Shown here in pieces: positions 53,392 to 62,881 of a DNA stretch of 64,000 nt. Position numbers and translations under genes: made by a program. Every line of letters begins with the position of its first letter. Position 1 is the first letter of the stretch. Source of the DNA: Bin127 sp965221625 (GTDB lineage: Bacteria; Chloroflexota; Dehalococcoidia; Lucifugimonadales; Lucifugimonadaceae). The stretch spans positions 1,860,001-1,924,000 of the forward strand of contig OZ244903.1 of assembly GCA_965221625.1 (NCBI GenBank). Reading direction: 5' to 3'. The notes under the pieces are model-generated. The model saw only the letters and a list, made by a program, of their open reading frames with translations, was not told where the DNA came from and made no database searches.

Positions 53392-54819
53392 CTAATGTCG
53401 CATCACTAAAGCTTGCATGAAGTCCGTTATTCTCATTGAGTCGAGCGTTGCGGCGTCGCCGAACAAATCGATGATCCGCTCCGCGGAACGGCGATTCCTC
53501 ACTGATGATTGAACGTTGTTTTGAAACTTTTCGTGCAGCATTGGAATTGCTTCGTTGCGACGTTGGCGATGACCGATTGGGAAACGGATTTCGACTTCCT
53601 CAGTTTCGGATCCATCGGCGAAACGAACTTGCACAGCGTTGGCAATCGAGCGGAGGTCAGGGTTTAAGTACTCCGAAGTGTATTCGGGCACTTCATCCAC
53701 CACCATCTTTGCCCGCAACTCGTCGATGCGCCGATCGCGGGCCGCGTCGTCTTCGTAATCGTGCGACTGCAAATCGCCATTGATCAGCGCGACAGCGGTC
53801 ATGTATTGGATGCAGTGGTCTCGGTCCGCTTCGTTGTGCAACGGACCGGACTTGTCGATGATGCGCTTTGCTGGTTCCTGTGTCTTGATCGTGATTTTGG
53901 CAATCTCGTCCAGACGATGTGCCACCTGCGGATGCAACGCCACCGCGGCTTCGACCGCCGTCTGACCGTGGAACTCCGCCGGATAGCGAACTTTGAACAA
54001 CACGTTTTCCATGACGTAGCACCCAAAAGGCCGTTGCAAAGTCATCGTTTCTCCTCTGAACCATGCCTCTTGGAAACCGTAGGTCGGTGCCGTAAGGGCG
54101 GTGTGGCACCCTTGCATGCCGCGCTTTGCGAATTGGGCGAGGTTCACAGCACGAGAAGTTGCGTCTCCGGCAGCCCACGACTTTCGAGCACCGGTGTTTG
54201 GCGCGTGTCGGTAGGTCCGGAGCGTTGCTTCGAGCCAAGCATGGGAGACTGTCGAGGCCACGCGTTCCTCGTCAAAGTCCGTCAATACCGCGGCAACCAC
54301 CGCTGCCGAAGCAACTTTGACCAACAGAACATGATCGATCCCGACGCGATTAAACGCATTGTCGAGCGCGATCACTCCGTGAATTTCATACGCCCGAATC
54401 GCGAGATCAAGGACATCGCGAATTCGGTAGTCTCTACTTGCAGCGAGATTGACGGTCGTCTCGTAGGATGCGGCGAGGATGGCACCAAAATTGTCAGACG
54501 GGTGTCCCCACTCTCGCGCCAACCAAGTGTCGTTGAAATCCAACCACCTGATTGCGGACGTGATGGCGAACGCAACATCCGGTGCCGATGATTGGCGGTT
54601 GGTGCCGATGATCGGCACGTTGCCTGTGCTGACGTTGCATTCCTCGTCGACGCCGAGGAACTCACGACAAGCGGGGTGCGCGAGAGCAAGCAACGCGCAT
54701 CCTATCGAATCCATCAAGCAGAGACGCGCCGTTTCATACGCCTCAGTCGTTCCGACCGGCTCAGGTCGACATGCGTAAGCCGCGATCTCAGCGATGACGT
54801 CATCGTAGCGTTTCGTCAT
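53392..54819 (-). CDS. prpD: 2-methylcitrate dehydratase (MmgE/PrpD family)
   Basis: A 475-residue dehydratase of the methylcitrate cycle. It has RLCLMDSIGCALLAL at the N-terminus, WLDFNDTW-REWGHPSDN with conserved Asp and His residues, and GARKSWAAGDATSRAVNLA in the middle. Its start overlaps the prpC stop (ATGA). The product, methyl-cis-aconitate, would need an aconitase to become methylisocitrate, and that enzyme is not in the window. Confidence 0.9.
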   Translation of the reverse strand: MTKRYDDVIAEIAAYACRPEPVGTTEAYETARLCLMDSIGCALLALAHPACREFLGVDEECNVSTGNVPIIGTNRQSSAPDVAFAITSAIRWLDFNDTWLAREWGHPSDNFGAILAASYETTVNLAASRDYRIRDVLDLAIRAYEIHGVIALDNAFNRVGIDHVLLVKVASAAVVAAVLTDFDEERVASTVSHAWLEATLRTYRHAPNTGARKSWAAGDATSRAVNLAQFAKRGMQGCHTALTAPTYGFQEAWFRGETMTLQRPFGCYVMENVLFKVRYPAEFHGQTAVEAAVALHPQVAHRLDEIAKITIKTQEPAKRIIDKSGPLHNEADRDHCIQYMTAVALINGDLQSHDYEDDAARDRRIDELRAKMVVDEVPEYTSEYLNPDLRSIANAVQVRFADGSETEEVEIRFPIGHRQRRNEAIPMLHEKFQNNVQSSVRNRRSAERIIDLFGDAATLDSMRITDFMQALVMRH

Positions 54820-55937
54820 CTGCGGTCTGAGAGGCCCACGAACTGTTGCTCCGATGGCCCGATGTAATCTGCATTGGGACGGATTAGACGATTGTCCCCG
54901 CGTTGCTCAATTACGTGAGCAACCCAACCAGCAGTGCGACTGACAGCGAAGAGCGGGGTGAACATTGCAGTCGGGATGCCGCAGAGGTGATACGCGGTCG
55001 CGGAGTAAAAATCGAGATTTGGGTATAAACCTTTTTCGCGCATCATCACTTCTTCGATTCGTTCCGAAACATCAAAGAGTGTGGTATCGCCACGCTCCTG
55101 CGACAGATTCCTCGCCAGTTCCTTGACGATCGCAGATCTCGGATCGCCGCATTTGTAGACACGGTGGCCGAAACCCATAATCAGGCGGCGTGCTTCAAGC
55201 ATGTGCAGAATTGACTTCTCGGCTTCGTTCGGAGTGTCGTAGGCAGATATCAGCTCCATCGCCGCTTCATTGGCACCGCCGTGCAGCGGACCACGCAGCG
55301 CACCGATGGCGGCAACGACGGTTGAGTAGGTGTCCGAGAGCGTGCTGGCAACGACTCGTGACGTGTATGTGGAAGCGTTGAACTCATGCTCGGCGTAGAG
55401 AACAAAAATGGTGTCCAACGTCTTCAGTGCCGACGGTCTGGGTTCTGAACCCTTTAACATCCGCAAGAAATGACCTGCCAAACTCGGTTCTTCGGATTGT
55501 GTTTCGGTGCGCTGCTTGCGATTCGCGTAGCGGTACCAGTATGCGAGCATCGAAACCATTGACGCTATCAAACGATCTGCAACGTACGCAGCACCTCTGC
55601 CCTCGCTTCCCTCTGGTTCCAAAGCGCCGATCGTTGACGCACCAGTGCGGATAACGTCCATCGGATGCGCTGACATCGGCAACGATTCCAGCAGTGCGCA
55701 CAACTCTGGCGGCAGGACTCGCAACTCGGAAAGACGCGCCAGATATGCGTTTAGTTCGACTGAGTTCGGCAGTTTTCCGTAAATGAGGAGATACGCGATT
55801 TCTTCGTAGGTTGCATGCTCTGCGAGAGTCTGGATGCTGTAGCCCCGGTATGTCAGGCCAGCTCCGGCTTTACCGACAGTTGAGATTGCGGTCTCACCAA
55901 CGGAAACACCGGCTAGACCTTTGTCGATTGTGGGCAT
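54816..55937 (-). CDS. prpC: Citrate synthase family, probable 2-methylcitrate synthase
   Basis: A 373-residue type II-short citrate synthase that condenses oxaloacetate with propionyl-CoA (or acetyl-CoA). Catalytic regions HGGANEAAMEL, GFGHRVYKCGDPR and the final Asp-containing part (NLDFYSATAYHLCGIP) are all present. It lies between prpB and prpD, which supports methylcitrate synthesis; a dual citrate synthase role is possible because no other gene for it is seen. The open frame runs 36 codons upstream into prpB; ATG 55937 gives the proper N-terminus. Confidence 0.9.
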   Translation of the reverse strand: MPTIDKGLAGVSVGETAISTVGKAGAGLTYRGYSIQTLAEHATYEEIAYLLIYGKLPNSVELNAYLARLSELRVLPPELCALLESLPMSAHPMDVIRTGASTIGALEPEGSEGRGAAYVADRLIASMVSMLAYWYRYANRKQRTETQSEEPSLAGHFLRMLKGSEPRPSALKTLDTIFVLYAEHEFNASTYTSRVVASTLSDTYSTVVAAIGALRGPLHGGANEAAMELISAYDTPNEAEKSILHMLEARRLIMGFGHRVYKCGDPRSAIVKELARNLSQERGDTTLFDVSERIEEVMMREKGLYPNLDFYSATAYHLCGIPTAMFTPLFAVSRTAGWVAHVIEQRGDNRLIRPNADYIGPSEQQFVGLSDRR

Positions 55938-55947
55938 TCGATTCGAC

Positions 55948-56817
55948 CTATAGTTCTCGATCCGCGAACAGTTCGTTAATCTTGCGCTCGAATTCGTGGT
56001 AACCGATGTACTCGTAGACTTCCGCCCTTGTTTGCATCTCGTCAACCACCCCGCGTTGCGTGCCGAAACCTCTGATCTCAGCGTACACCGTCTCCGCCGC
56101 GCGGCTCATCGCCCGAAACGCTGACAAAGGGTAGAGAACCATCGCCACTCCACTAACCCGCAACTCGTCGAGAGCGAATAAAGGCGTCGTCCCGAACTCC
56201 GTTAGATTTGCAAGGATCGGCACGCCGCAACGCCCGGCGAATTCTTCGAACTGAACCAGATCGGTGACCGCCTCAGCGAAAATCGCGTCGGCACCTGCTT
56301 CAACGTATTCGCCGCACCTGTCGAGGGTCGCTTGCAATCCCTCAATCGCCAACGCGTCGGTTCGGGCGATAAGCATGAATTCACCATCAAGTTTGGCATC
56401 TACCGCAGCTTTGATGCGATCGCACATCTCGGCGGTTTCGACGACCATCTTGCCCGGCAAATGTCCGCATCGCTTTTCTTCAACTTGGTCTTCTATGTGA
56501 ATCGCGGACGCACCTGCACGCTCCATTTCACGTACGGTGCGCGCAATCGAAGGCGCAGCACCCCAACCGGTATCGCAATCGACTAACAATGGCAAATCGG
56601 AAGCAGACTTGATCCTTCGGACGTCAACCAAGACGTCTGCCAACCCCGTCATTCCCAGATCTGGCAGCCCGTAGGATGCTGTCGCGACGCCGCTGCCGGA
56701 AAGGTATATGGCGCGAAACCCTGCGTGCGCTGCCTGAATCGCGGCGTAGGCGTTGATCACCCCCGCAATCTGCAGTGGTCGTTCGTACGCCAGTGCGGCT
56801 CGTAAGGTGTCGGCCAT
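55948..56817 (-). CDS. prpB: Methylisocitrate lyase
   Basis: A 289-residue isocitrate lyase/PEP mutase superfamily enzyme that splits 2-methylisocitrate into pyruvate and succinate. The catalytic Cys lies in EEKRCGHLPGK, the hallmark of the family. VDCDTGWGAAPSIARTV is the metal-binding loop and LIARTDALA follows. It starts the prpB-C-D unit. An oxaloacetate decarboxylase or PEP mutase is excluded by the KRCGH loop. Confidence 0.93.
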   Translation of the reverse strand: MADTLRAALAYERPLQIAGVINAYAAIQAAHAGFRAIYLSGSGVATASYGLPDLGMTGLADVLVDVRRIKSASDLPLLVDCDTGWGAAPSIARTVREMERAGASAIHIEDQVEEKRCGHLPGKMVVETAEMCDRIKAAVDAKLDGEFMLIARTDALAIEGLQATLDRCGEYVEAGADAIFAEAVTDLVQFEEFAGRCGVPILANLTEFGTTPLFALDELRVSGVAMVLYPLSAFRAMSRAAETVYAEIRGFGTQRGVVDEMQTRAEVYEYIGYHEFERKINELFADREL

Positions 56818-56851
56818 GGATGCTTGAACTGTCGTAATCGCGTCGATTTGT

Positions 56852-57775
56852 TCAGTTTAAGCCGTTGAACCAACCCTGCAGTAGTACCGCAGGAGCGACC
56901 ACGAGTACCACTATTCCTACTACCAATCGCAATCCCGGCGCATCGAAACGATACGCCATTCGTGTCCCGATGTACATTCCGACGATGCCCGGGACTCCTA
57001 CGATGAGAATCAAAACCCAGTCAACGTTGCCTTTCAGAACATGTCCCGCAAATCCGGATATGCCAACAAGCACTGTGATGGCAAGATTTGTGCCTGCCGC
57101 TTTGTGAGGGTCCATGCGCATCGCAAGCAAAGCCGGCATCCGCAAGACTCCGAGTACCAGACCGACGGCACCCCCGATTAGACCGATGATGAATCCCAAT
57201 AGGCCTTCTTTGCTCGTGCGTCTCAGGTCTAAATCGACGTCACCCTCTCCAATGCCGGCAAAGGAACGTCGCACACTTGCCGCAGGGTAGCGTCGCCGAA
57301 TCCGCATGATCCGGAGCGACCACGCGATCAGAAAGAGAGCGGACCATGCCATCAACCCGGTCACGAGCGTTAGCAGGAGCCACAGCGGAACCAATTGTGC
57401 GAAGTATCCGCCGACGAACGCCCCGACTATCGCTGGGGCACCCATGGCGAACACGACGGACAGCACGACTCGGTCCTCAATGAACGCCTCAATCGAGCCG
57501 ATGGTCGAACCGAGGACACTGATCATCAAGTTGGTACCGGCTGCAATCCAAGGATCTACGCCGAAAAACGTCAACATCGGCAATCTGATCACTCCCAACG
57601 CGATGCCGACGACGCCTCCCGTAAGCCCGACTCCCAACGAAATCGCGGCCATCAATCCCAACTGCCAACCGGCGATGTCCGTTGTGAAGTCGAAACTCAA
57701 GATCGACTCCGCGTCAACCGTAGCAAACGCAGGATCGCCGCGACGGCGACTCGGTCCATCTGAATCGGCGTGCAA
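56852..57775 (-). CDS. Sulfite exporter TauE/SafE family (TSUP) membrane protein
   Basis: A 307-residue protein with about eight membrane helices in two internally similar halves. Each half has a GVVG-IALGVIR / GGAVGLVLGVLR-type glycine run followed by an AGTNL motif, the mark of TSUP. Family members export sulfite, sulfoacetate or other small organic acids. A polar linker (about 160-195) joins the halves. It sits 34 bases before prpB and 102 bases after the DapA-family gene. Substrate unknown; an organic acid from this operon is possible. Confidence 0.85.
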   Translation of the reverse strand: MHADSDGPSRRRGDPAFATVDAESILSFDFTTDIAGWQLGLMAAISLGVGLTGGVVGIALGVIRLPMLTFFGVDPWIAAGTNLMISVLGSTIGSIEAFIEDRVVLSVVFAMGAPAIVGAFVGGYFAQLVPLWLLLTLVTGLMAWSALFLIAWSLRIMRIRRRYPAASVRRSFAGIGEGDVDLDLRRTSKEGLLGFIIGLIGGAVGLVLGVLRMPALLAMRMDPHKAAGTNLAITVLVGISGFAGHVLKGNVDWVLILIVGVPGIVGMYIGTRMAYRFDAPGLRLVVGIVVLVVAPAVLLQGWFNGLN

Positions 57776-57877
57776 CCTCCCGCAAATCGGACCAGTTCGC
57801 GGACACCCAACGCAAACCCTCGGGCCCGGAAAGGTTCACAGCGGTCCCGAGCAACTGCGGCGGGGTTTCGGCGACCA

Positions 57878-58789
57878 CTAACCCGTCACCTTGAGCAGAT
57901 CCAACCGTTCGAGCAACTCGTCAATCTCGACGAAGTGTTTGGTGTCTGGCTTGAGCGACGGGCCGCGGGCGTAAATGCCGCCTTTGCTGAATATCCCGCG
58001 ACGCCACATGATGTGTTTGTAGATCCAGTTCGCGAGGCCTTGCCCTTGCGCTAAGGTACGGATCAAAGGTGCGTAGCGGTTGAACTCGTCGAGCGCACCT
58101 CCCTCGTCGCCGTTCTGCCATAGGTTCCAAACATCCACAAACTTGTCAGGCAGTGTCGAGCCTGGCATCGTGCCAACCGAACCGCGCCTCATCTCCTCAA
58201 TAAAGAACGCACCGCCCATTCCTCCGAACAGGATTAAGTCGGTTTCATCATCGAGCAGGTCCGTCGTTTCGACGAGGCGCGGAATGGTAGGCGGTGTTTC
58301 GACCTTGATATAGCAGAGATTTTCGTGGCGTTTCGCACACGTGACTGCCATTCCGGGGGGAACCGGCGCAGTGCTTTGATCCTGCAAAAAAATCGGGATG
58401 TTGACCTCTTGTGCAACCTGCTCGAAGTAGTTGATGTGCTCCGTCGTCGTCGTGGGTATGTAACTGGTTGGACGTATCATCAACGCATCCGCACCGAGTT
58501 CTTCCGCACGTTTTGAGTAGTAAATCGTCGCATCAGTGCCCTCGGCACCTGTGTTCATGACAACCTTGACTCGTCCGCTGGCGGTATCGACCACTGATTT
58601 CAAGAGTCCGTCGCGCTCTGCTTCCGTGAATTTGAACACCTCACTAGCCATCGCAATGCCGACGCCGTGGACCCCTTGTTCGATGATCCATTCCACCTGG
58701 TTTTCGAGATCGTCGTAGACGATGTTTCCGCAGACGTCGAACGGCGTCGAGAGAATCGGATAGACACCTTTCATGGTGAGGTCAGGCAT
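57878..58789 (-). CDS. DapA-family class I aldolase/lyase
   Basis: A 303-residue TIM-barrel enzyme of the dihydrodipicolinate synthase/N-acetylneuraminate lyase family. The Schiff-base Lys is in CYIKVET. GVHGVGIAMASEVFKFTEAER replaces the usual GTTGE pattern, and MIRPTSYIPTT holds a Tyr near the active site. Its catabolic setting argues against lysine synthesis; sugar-acid or keto-acid cleavage is more likely. ATG 58789 follows GGAG by eight bases; the frame is open upstream. It is downstream of the sodium pump genes. Confidence 0.83.
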   Translation of the reverse strand: MPDLTMKGVYPILSTPFDVCGNIVYDDLENQVEWIIEQGVHGVGIAMASEVFKFTEAERDGLLKSVVDTASGRVKVVMNTGAEGTDATIYYSKRAEELGADALMIRPTSYIPTTTTEHINYFEQVAQEVNIPIFLQDQSTAPVPPGMAVTCAKRHENLCYIKVETPPTIPRLVETTDLLDDETDLILFGGMGGAFFIEEMRRGSVGTMPGSTLPDKFVDVWNLWQNGDEGGALDEFNRYAPLIRTLAQGQGLANWIYKHIMWRRGIFSKGGIYARGPSLKPDTKHFVEIDELLERLDLLKVTG

Positions 58790-58882
58790 CGAACACGCTC
58801 CGTGATTTCGAGGTCGACTCGCAGATCGCGATACAGCAACTGATGTTACAACCGCGGCAACCAGGAGAATGCGATCGGGCAA

Positions 58883-60088
58883 TCAAGCCAAGAGCGACGG
58901 GACGATGGCGATGAGCACCCCGGCAACCGTTGCGGTCCCGATGACGCCGGCGACATTCGGTCCCATCGCGTGCATCAGCAGATAGTTGTCAGGATCCTCT
59001 CTCTGACCCATGTCTTGCACTACTCTAGCCGCCATCGGGACTGCGGACACACCTGCTGCGCCAATCATCGGATTCACTTTGTTTTGCGTCACTAGGTTCA
59101 TCAATTTGGCTAGCAACACGCCAGTCATAGTCGCCGTCGCAAACGCGAAGAGTCCCAGGATGAAGATGCCGATCGTCTCCGGTTGCAAGAACACGTTCCC
59201 AGGCATGGTTGCGCCGACTGCTAATCCTAGCAACACGATGACGGCGTTCATCAACGCATTTTCCGAAACGTCGGCAAGACGCGGCACAACACCGGACACT
59301 TTGATCAAGTTACCCAACATCAACATTCCAATCAACGGCGATGCCGAAGGCACGAGGACACTGACGATGACGGTCGTAGCAATCGGGAATAGTATCAAAG
59401 ACCTCTTTGATACTGGGGTGCTTGAGTACTCCATCCGGATTCGACGCTCGTCCTTGGTTGTCAACAGCCTTACTAAGGGAGGTTGGATGATAGGAACCAG
59501 TGCCATGTAAGAGTAAGCCGCGACGGCTGTCGCTCCGACGATGTCGCGCACCTCGACGTGGGCGAGCGATTCTCCGAATTCCCGCATCCGAGTGGCGATG
59601 AAAATCGTCGTCGGGCCATCGGCACCACCAATGATGCCTATCGATGCAGCTTCAAGCAGGCCGAAGTCGAAGAAGCTCGTACTCCCCAGCAGCAGTGCAC
59701 CGATAAGCGCGAAGAAAACACCGGCTTGCGCTCCGGCACCGAGGAGCAAAGTCTTCGGATTCGAGAGCATAGGAGCAAAATCGGTGGAAGCTCCTACCCC
59801 GAGGAATATCAGTAATGGGAAGATATCCGTCTCCATCCCGACGAGTTGGAAGGTTCGCAGGATGCCGGTTGGCTCCCCGTGTCCACCTTCGCGAATGAAC
59901 TCCCCTAGCGGCAAATTTGCGAACAGAATGCCCATCGAAATCGGCACCAGCAGCAACGGTTCTTTGCGCTTCGCAATACCGACGTACATCAATGCCGCCG
60001 CGATCAACCACATGATGACGATCCGCGGATCGTCGGCGATTGCTTCGAAGCCGACGATTATCTGGTCTAACGCACCGTTGCCAGACAT
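58883..60088 (-). CDS. oadB: Na+-pump decarboxylase beta subunit (OadB/MmdB/GcdB family)
   Basis: A 401-residue integral membrane protein with about ten helices that decarboxylates carboxybiotin and pumps sodium outward. Hallmarks are GIIGGADGPTTIFIATRM with the key Asp, NALMNAVIVLLGLAVGATMP and a C-terminal GAAGVSAVPMAARVVQ and HAMGPNVAGVIGTATVAGV. OadB, MmdB and GcdB cannot be told apart by eye. It begins three bases after the biotin carrier stop. No alpha subunit is adjacent. Confidence 0.92.
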   Translation of the reverse strand: MSGNGALDQIIVGFEAIADDPRIVIMWLIAAALMYVGIAKRKEPLLLVPISMGILFANLPLGEFIREGGHGEPTGILRTFQLVGMETDIFPLLIFLGVGASTDFAPMLSNPKTLLLGAGAQAGVFFALIGALLLGSTSFFDFGLLEAASIGIIGGADGPTTIFIATRMREFGESLAHVEVRDIVGATAVAAYSYMALVPIIQPPLVRLLTTKDERRIRMEYSSTPVSKRSLILFPIATTVIVSVLVPSASPLIGMLMLGNLIKVSGVVPRLADVSENALMNAVIVLLGLAVGATMPGNVFLQPETIGIFILGLFAFATATMTGVLLAKLMNLVTQNKVNPMIGAAGVSAVPMAARVVQDMGQREDPDNYLLMHAMGPNVAGVIGTATVAGVLIAIVPSLLA

Positions 60089-60091
60089 TGG

Positions 60092-60529
60092 TCAATCGAG
60101 CTCCAACAAGGACTGTCCGTGTTGAACCGAATCGTCAACAGACACGTGAACTTGTGCGACGACGCCGTCCTTTGGCGCGGCAATCGTGTTTTCCATCTTC
60201 ATAGACTCGAGGACGATCACGGCCTGTCCCCTTTTGACCGAATCCCCGGCGGACACTGACACGCTGACGATGCGCCCCGGCATCGGCGCACGCACCACAT
60301 TACCGCTGTCAGACGCCGCAGCTGTCGACGGCCGTGGACGCGCTGATGGTCGGCGCGTTGGCGTAGGTCGCGGTGCTGGTGATGCAGATCGCGACATTGC
60401 GGATGTGTCCGGCAACTCGACCTCAAAGTCGAGACCATTCACATTGACTTGAACTGGTGTTGAAGCGAGGTCGCCAACCTCCACGTCGTACGTCTCGCCG
60501 TCAACAGTTATTCGATATCGTTGTGTCAT
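60092..60529 (-). CDS. Biotin carrier protein (OadA C-terminal/MmdC-like)
   Basis: A 145-residue carrier with a short N-terminal domain (about 1-50), a Pro/Ala/Arg-rich hinge (about 52-75) and a C-terminal biotinyl domain. The biotinylated Lys lies in VLESMKMENT. The hinge lets biotin shuttle between the carboxyltransferase and the membrane pump. ATG 60529 overlaps the stop of the upstream gene (ATGA). A TTG six bases earlier is possible but less fitting. Confidence 0.9.
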   Translation of the reverse strand: MTQRYRITVDGETYDVEVGDLASTPVQVNVNGLDFEVELPDTSAMSRSASPAPRPTPTRRPSARPRPSTAAASDSGNVVRAPMPGRIVSVSVSAGDSVKRGQAVIVLESMKMENTIAAPKDGVVAQVHVSVDDSVQHGQSLLELD

Positions 60530-60936
60530 CTCCAAGCCGGCCCTGTGCCATTGCTCGTGTGCTTGGCGCGTTGCCTTGCGCGACCTTCGGCTAGCCAGGC
60601 ATCCGAGGCGACGGTCGGTGAAATCGCAGCCGCAGTCGGCTTCGCGCGTTGACTGCGCTGCGTCTGCTCGGCCAGTGCCAAGGCGACGGCGATTGCTGCA
60701 ACTTTGGCATGTTGGGAGCGGACCGCACCGGATTCCTTGGTCGCAACGGCACGGTCAATTCCTCGAATCTCGGAATCAACGTCAAGAGTCACACCTTGTT
60801 GCTCGCGTCGCGTGAGCACGGAATCGATCCACGAAATGGTGCGGACTGACAATGCAAGGACGATGAGCACAACGGTTGTCATGCCCATGCCGACACCGCT
60901 TACCTGCAGCCCGTCGACTATCGGATCCCAGTCCAA
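60526..60936 (-). CDS. OadG/MmdD-like small membrane subunit of a Na+ pump decarboxylase
   Basis: A 136-residue single-pass protein. The N-terminal segment GLQVSGVGMGMTTVVLIVLALSV matches the OadG family start and membrane helix; the rest is a hydrophilic Ala/Gln-rich tail. OadG/MmdD stabilise the complex and link the carboxyltransferase to the beta subunit. I chose TTG 60936, with AAGG about eight bases upstream, because the conserved segment begins right after. Sequence conservation in this family is low, so the call relies partly on gene order. Confidence 0.72.
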   Translation of the reverse strand: MDWDPIVDGLQVSGVGMGMTTVVLIVLALSVRTISWIDSVLTRREQQGVTLDVDSEIRGIDRAVATKESGAVRSQHAKVAAIAVALALAEQTQRSQRAKPTAAAISPTVASDAWLAEGRARQRAKHTSNGTGPAWR

Positions 60937-61023
60937 CGCCTTACCTTGTTCACTTAGTCGAAATGCACGCCTCGATTTCGGCGCACAAATAATCAAGTCT
61001 AGACGATGACATTGCGGGGCACG

Positions 61024-62142
61024 TCAATCCAGACGCTCCACGGCCACAGCGACATCGGGTGCTCCATTGACCGAGGCGAACAGGATGCCGTCGCCCTCCA
61101 CCAATGCATCGGCACTCGAAGGTGTTGCCAGTTCGACTGTTACAGGTTTGCGATCGACCGCACCGTCAAACGAGAAACGATTAGGTGGTGCGGTCAATGG
61201 CTCGTTGTAGACGAAGTCGAGATAGGCCCGCGAAAGTTCTTGAGCTTCCGCAACGTCGACTTCGCTGAAAGTCAATATCGAACCTGGTTGCAATTGAGCC
61301 ACGACGGGTAGATCCGCGGCGATCACTGACGCAATCTTGACGTAGCCACCGGTGGTTTGTCGATCTGCCAGGAGGATGATCGGCTGACCGTCGGCAGGTA
61401 TTTGTACTGCTCCCATATAAGCAGGATCAGACACGATGTCGTGCTTGCCATCGATGGTCGATATCGGTTCACCTCCCAGGCGCGCACCTTGGCGATCTGT
61501 TAGGTTGCTGACGGTGTAAGTGGCACCGAAGAATGCGGCATTTGCATCCACGTCGAACTCGTTGTGTTGCGGTCCAGTCGTCGCGCGAATCACCGAGTCG
61601 CCTTCGTTGCCCAGAATCATCGATTCTTCAGGTGCACGAGAACCCGGCAATGGAATCGGCGACGCTTCGTTTAAGTCGCCAATCGGCAATAAGTCGCCGA
61701 CATAAAGTGCGGAACCGCCAACACCTGAAGCGATATGCGTCGATCTAGAGCCCAAAACGCTCGGGACGCCAACTCCACCTCCGACAGCGACGTAGGAATA
61801 CAGCCCAGAGGATGGGTGTGAAAGAGTCAACGTCGAACCTTCGGGCACCACCAATGTTTCCCCTAGGGGCATGGGAAATCCGTTCAGGTCGATCTCGACA
61901 AGTGCTCCGGTAACTGCAACACTTGCCGGCGACGGAAACTCGATTGATGCGCCGCCGAACGTCGATTCGAGTACCGCCGCGCCGGGTGGATTCCCGACCA
62001 ATCGATTGGCCATGACGCACGATGCAAAGTCCATGGCACCGCTCACCGAGACGCCATATCGTTGGTATCCGTGTCGCCCCAAATCTTGGACCGTAAGGCG
62101 CGTACCTGTGGACAGGATCCGTATGTTGGTCGAGGTACCCAT
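61024..62142 (-). CDS. pxpC: 5-oxoprolinase subunit PxpC (biotin-dependent carboxyltransferase-like)
   Basis: A 372-residue protein of the KipA/AHS2 family. It has VQDLGRHGYQRYGVSVSGAMD at the N-terminus and a long beta-rich body with LADRQTTGGY. PxpABC hydrolyses 5-oxoproline to glutamate with ATP. Despite the family name, biotin is not known to be needed for PxpC. It starts 13 bases after pxpB. It lies 87 bases before the sodium-pump genes. Confidence 0.92.
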   Translation of the reverse strand: MGTSTNIRILSTGTRLTVQDLGRHGYQRYGVSVSGAMDFASCVMANRLVGNPPGAAVLESTFGGASIEFPSPASVAVTGALVEIDLNGFPMPLGETLVVPEGSTLTLSHPSSGLYSYVAVGGGVGVPSVLGSRSTHIASGVGGSALYVGDLLPIGDLNEASPIPLPGSRAPEESMILGNEGDSVIRATTGPQHNEFDVDANAAFFGATYTVSNLTDRQGARLGGEPISTIDGKHDIVSDPAYMGAVQIPADGQPIILLADRQTTGGYVKIASVIAADLPVVAQLQPGSILTFSEVDVAEAQELSRAYLDFVYNEPLTAPPNRFSFDGAVDRKPVTVELATPSSADALVEGDGILFASVNGAPDVAVAVERLD

Positions 62143-62155
62143 GCTTGCGCATGTC

Positions 62156-62851
62156 TTAAGGACTTAGCGTCAGATACTCAGACTCGCTAATCGGAACGAA
62201 TCGCACCGTTGCGCCGGGAAGCATCGCCGCCGGCGGATCGGCGTTGATGTCGAACATCGACACCGGAGTCCGGCCGATGAGTCGCCACCCTCCCGGGCTC
62301 TCATTCGGGTAGACGCCAGTCTGTGATTCTGCGATCCCGACCGAACCGGCCGGCACACTGACGCGGGGTGTGGTCAAGCGCGGGCAAGCAATCTTCTCGT
62401 CCATTCCGCCGAGATAGGGGAATCCGGGGGCAAATCCGAGCATGAACACGCGGTACCCGCTTCCGGAGTGGATGTCAACGACTTCGTCAACGCTCAATCC
62501 GGTATGCTCAGCCACGTTGCCGAGGTCCGGTCCATGCTCCCCGCCATATGCGACGGGTATCTCGTGTGCTTGTCCGCCATCTGTAGCAGCAGTAGTAATC
62601 GATTCCACAACTTCTTCGGCGACGGGCGCGACTCGATCGGACAACTCCGCAAAGTCGCATTTGGTCAAGTCGTAATTGATGAGCAATGACCGGTAGCTGG
62701 GAATCATCTCGCCCAACGAGCTCCCTAACGCGGATTGCTCCAGAGTCGATTGCAACGCGTAGACGCGGGCGTTGATGACGTAATCGATGGAATCGCCGAA
62801 CTCGACCAAGATCGCCGAATCGTTAGCCGGTATGATGCGAGGGTATTGCAT
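62156..62851 (-). CDS. pxpB: 5-oxoprolinase subunit PxpB (KipI family)
   Basis: A 231-residue protein of the KipI/AHS1 family. It carries VFMLGFAPGFPYLGGMDE, PRVSVPAGSVGIAESQTG and SPGGWRLIGRTP, the family core. It pairs with PxpC to form the catalytic complex. A TTG at 62869 would add six residues; ATG 62851 is preferred. It starts 30 bases after pxpA. Confidence 0.92.
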   Translation of the reverse strand: MQYPRIIPANDSAILVEFGDSIDYVINARVYALQSTLEQSALGSSLGEMIPSYRSLLINYDLTKCDFAELSDRVAPVAEEVVESITTAATDGGQAHEIPVAYGGEHGPDLGNVAEHTGLSVDEVVDIHSGSGYRVFMLGFAPGFPYLGGMDEKIACPRLTTPRVSVPAGSVGIAESQTGVYPNESPGGWRLIGRTPVSMFDINADPPAAMLPGATVRFVPISESEYLTLSP

Positions 62852-62881
62852 GATTCCGACTGCGCTCAAGTCATCACGAGA

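Noticed and set aside
53761..54591. 276-residue frame on the plus strand opposite prpD
   Set aside because: It mirrors a well-conserved prpD gene, has no recognisable domain and no ribosome-binding site. Long antisense frames arise from the codon bias here.
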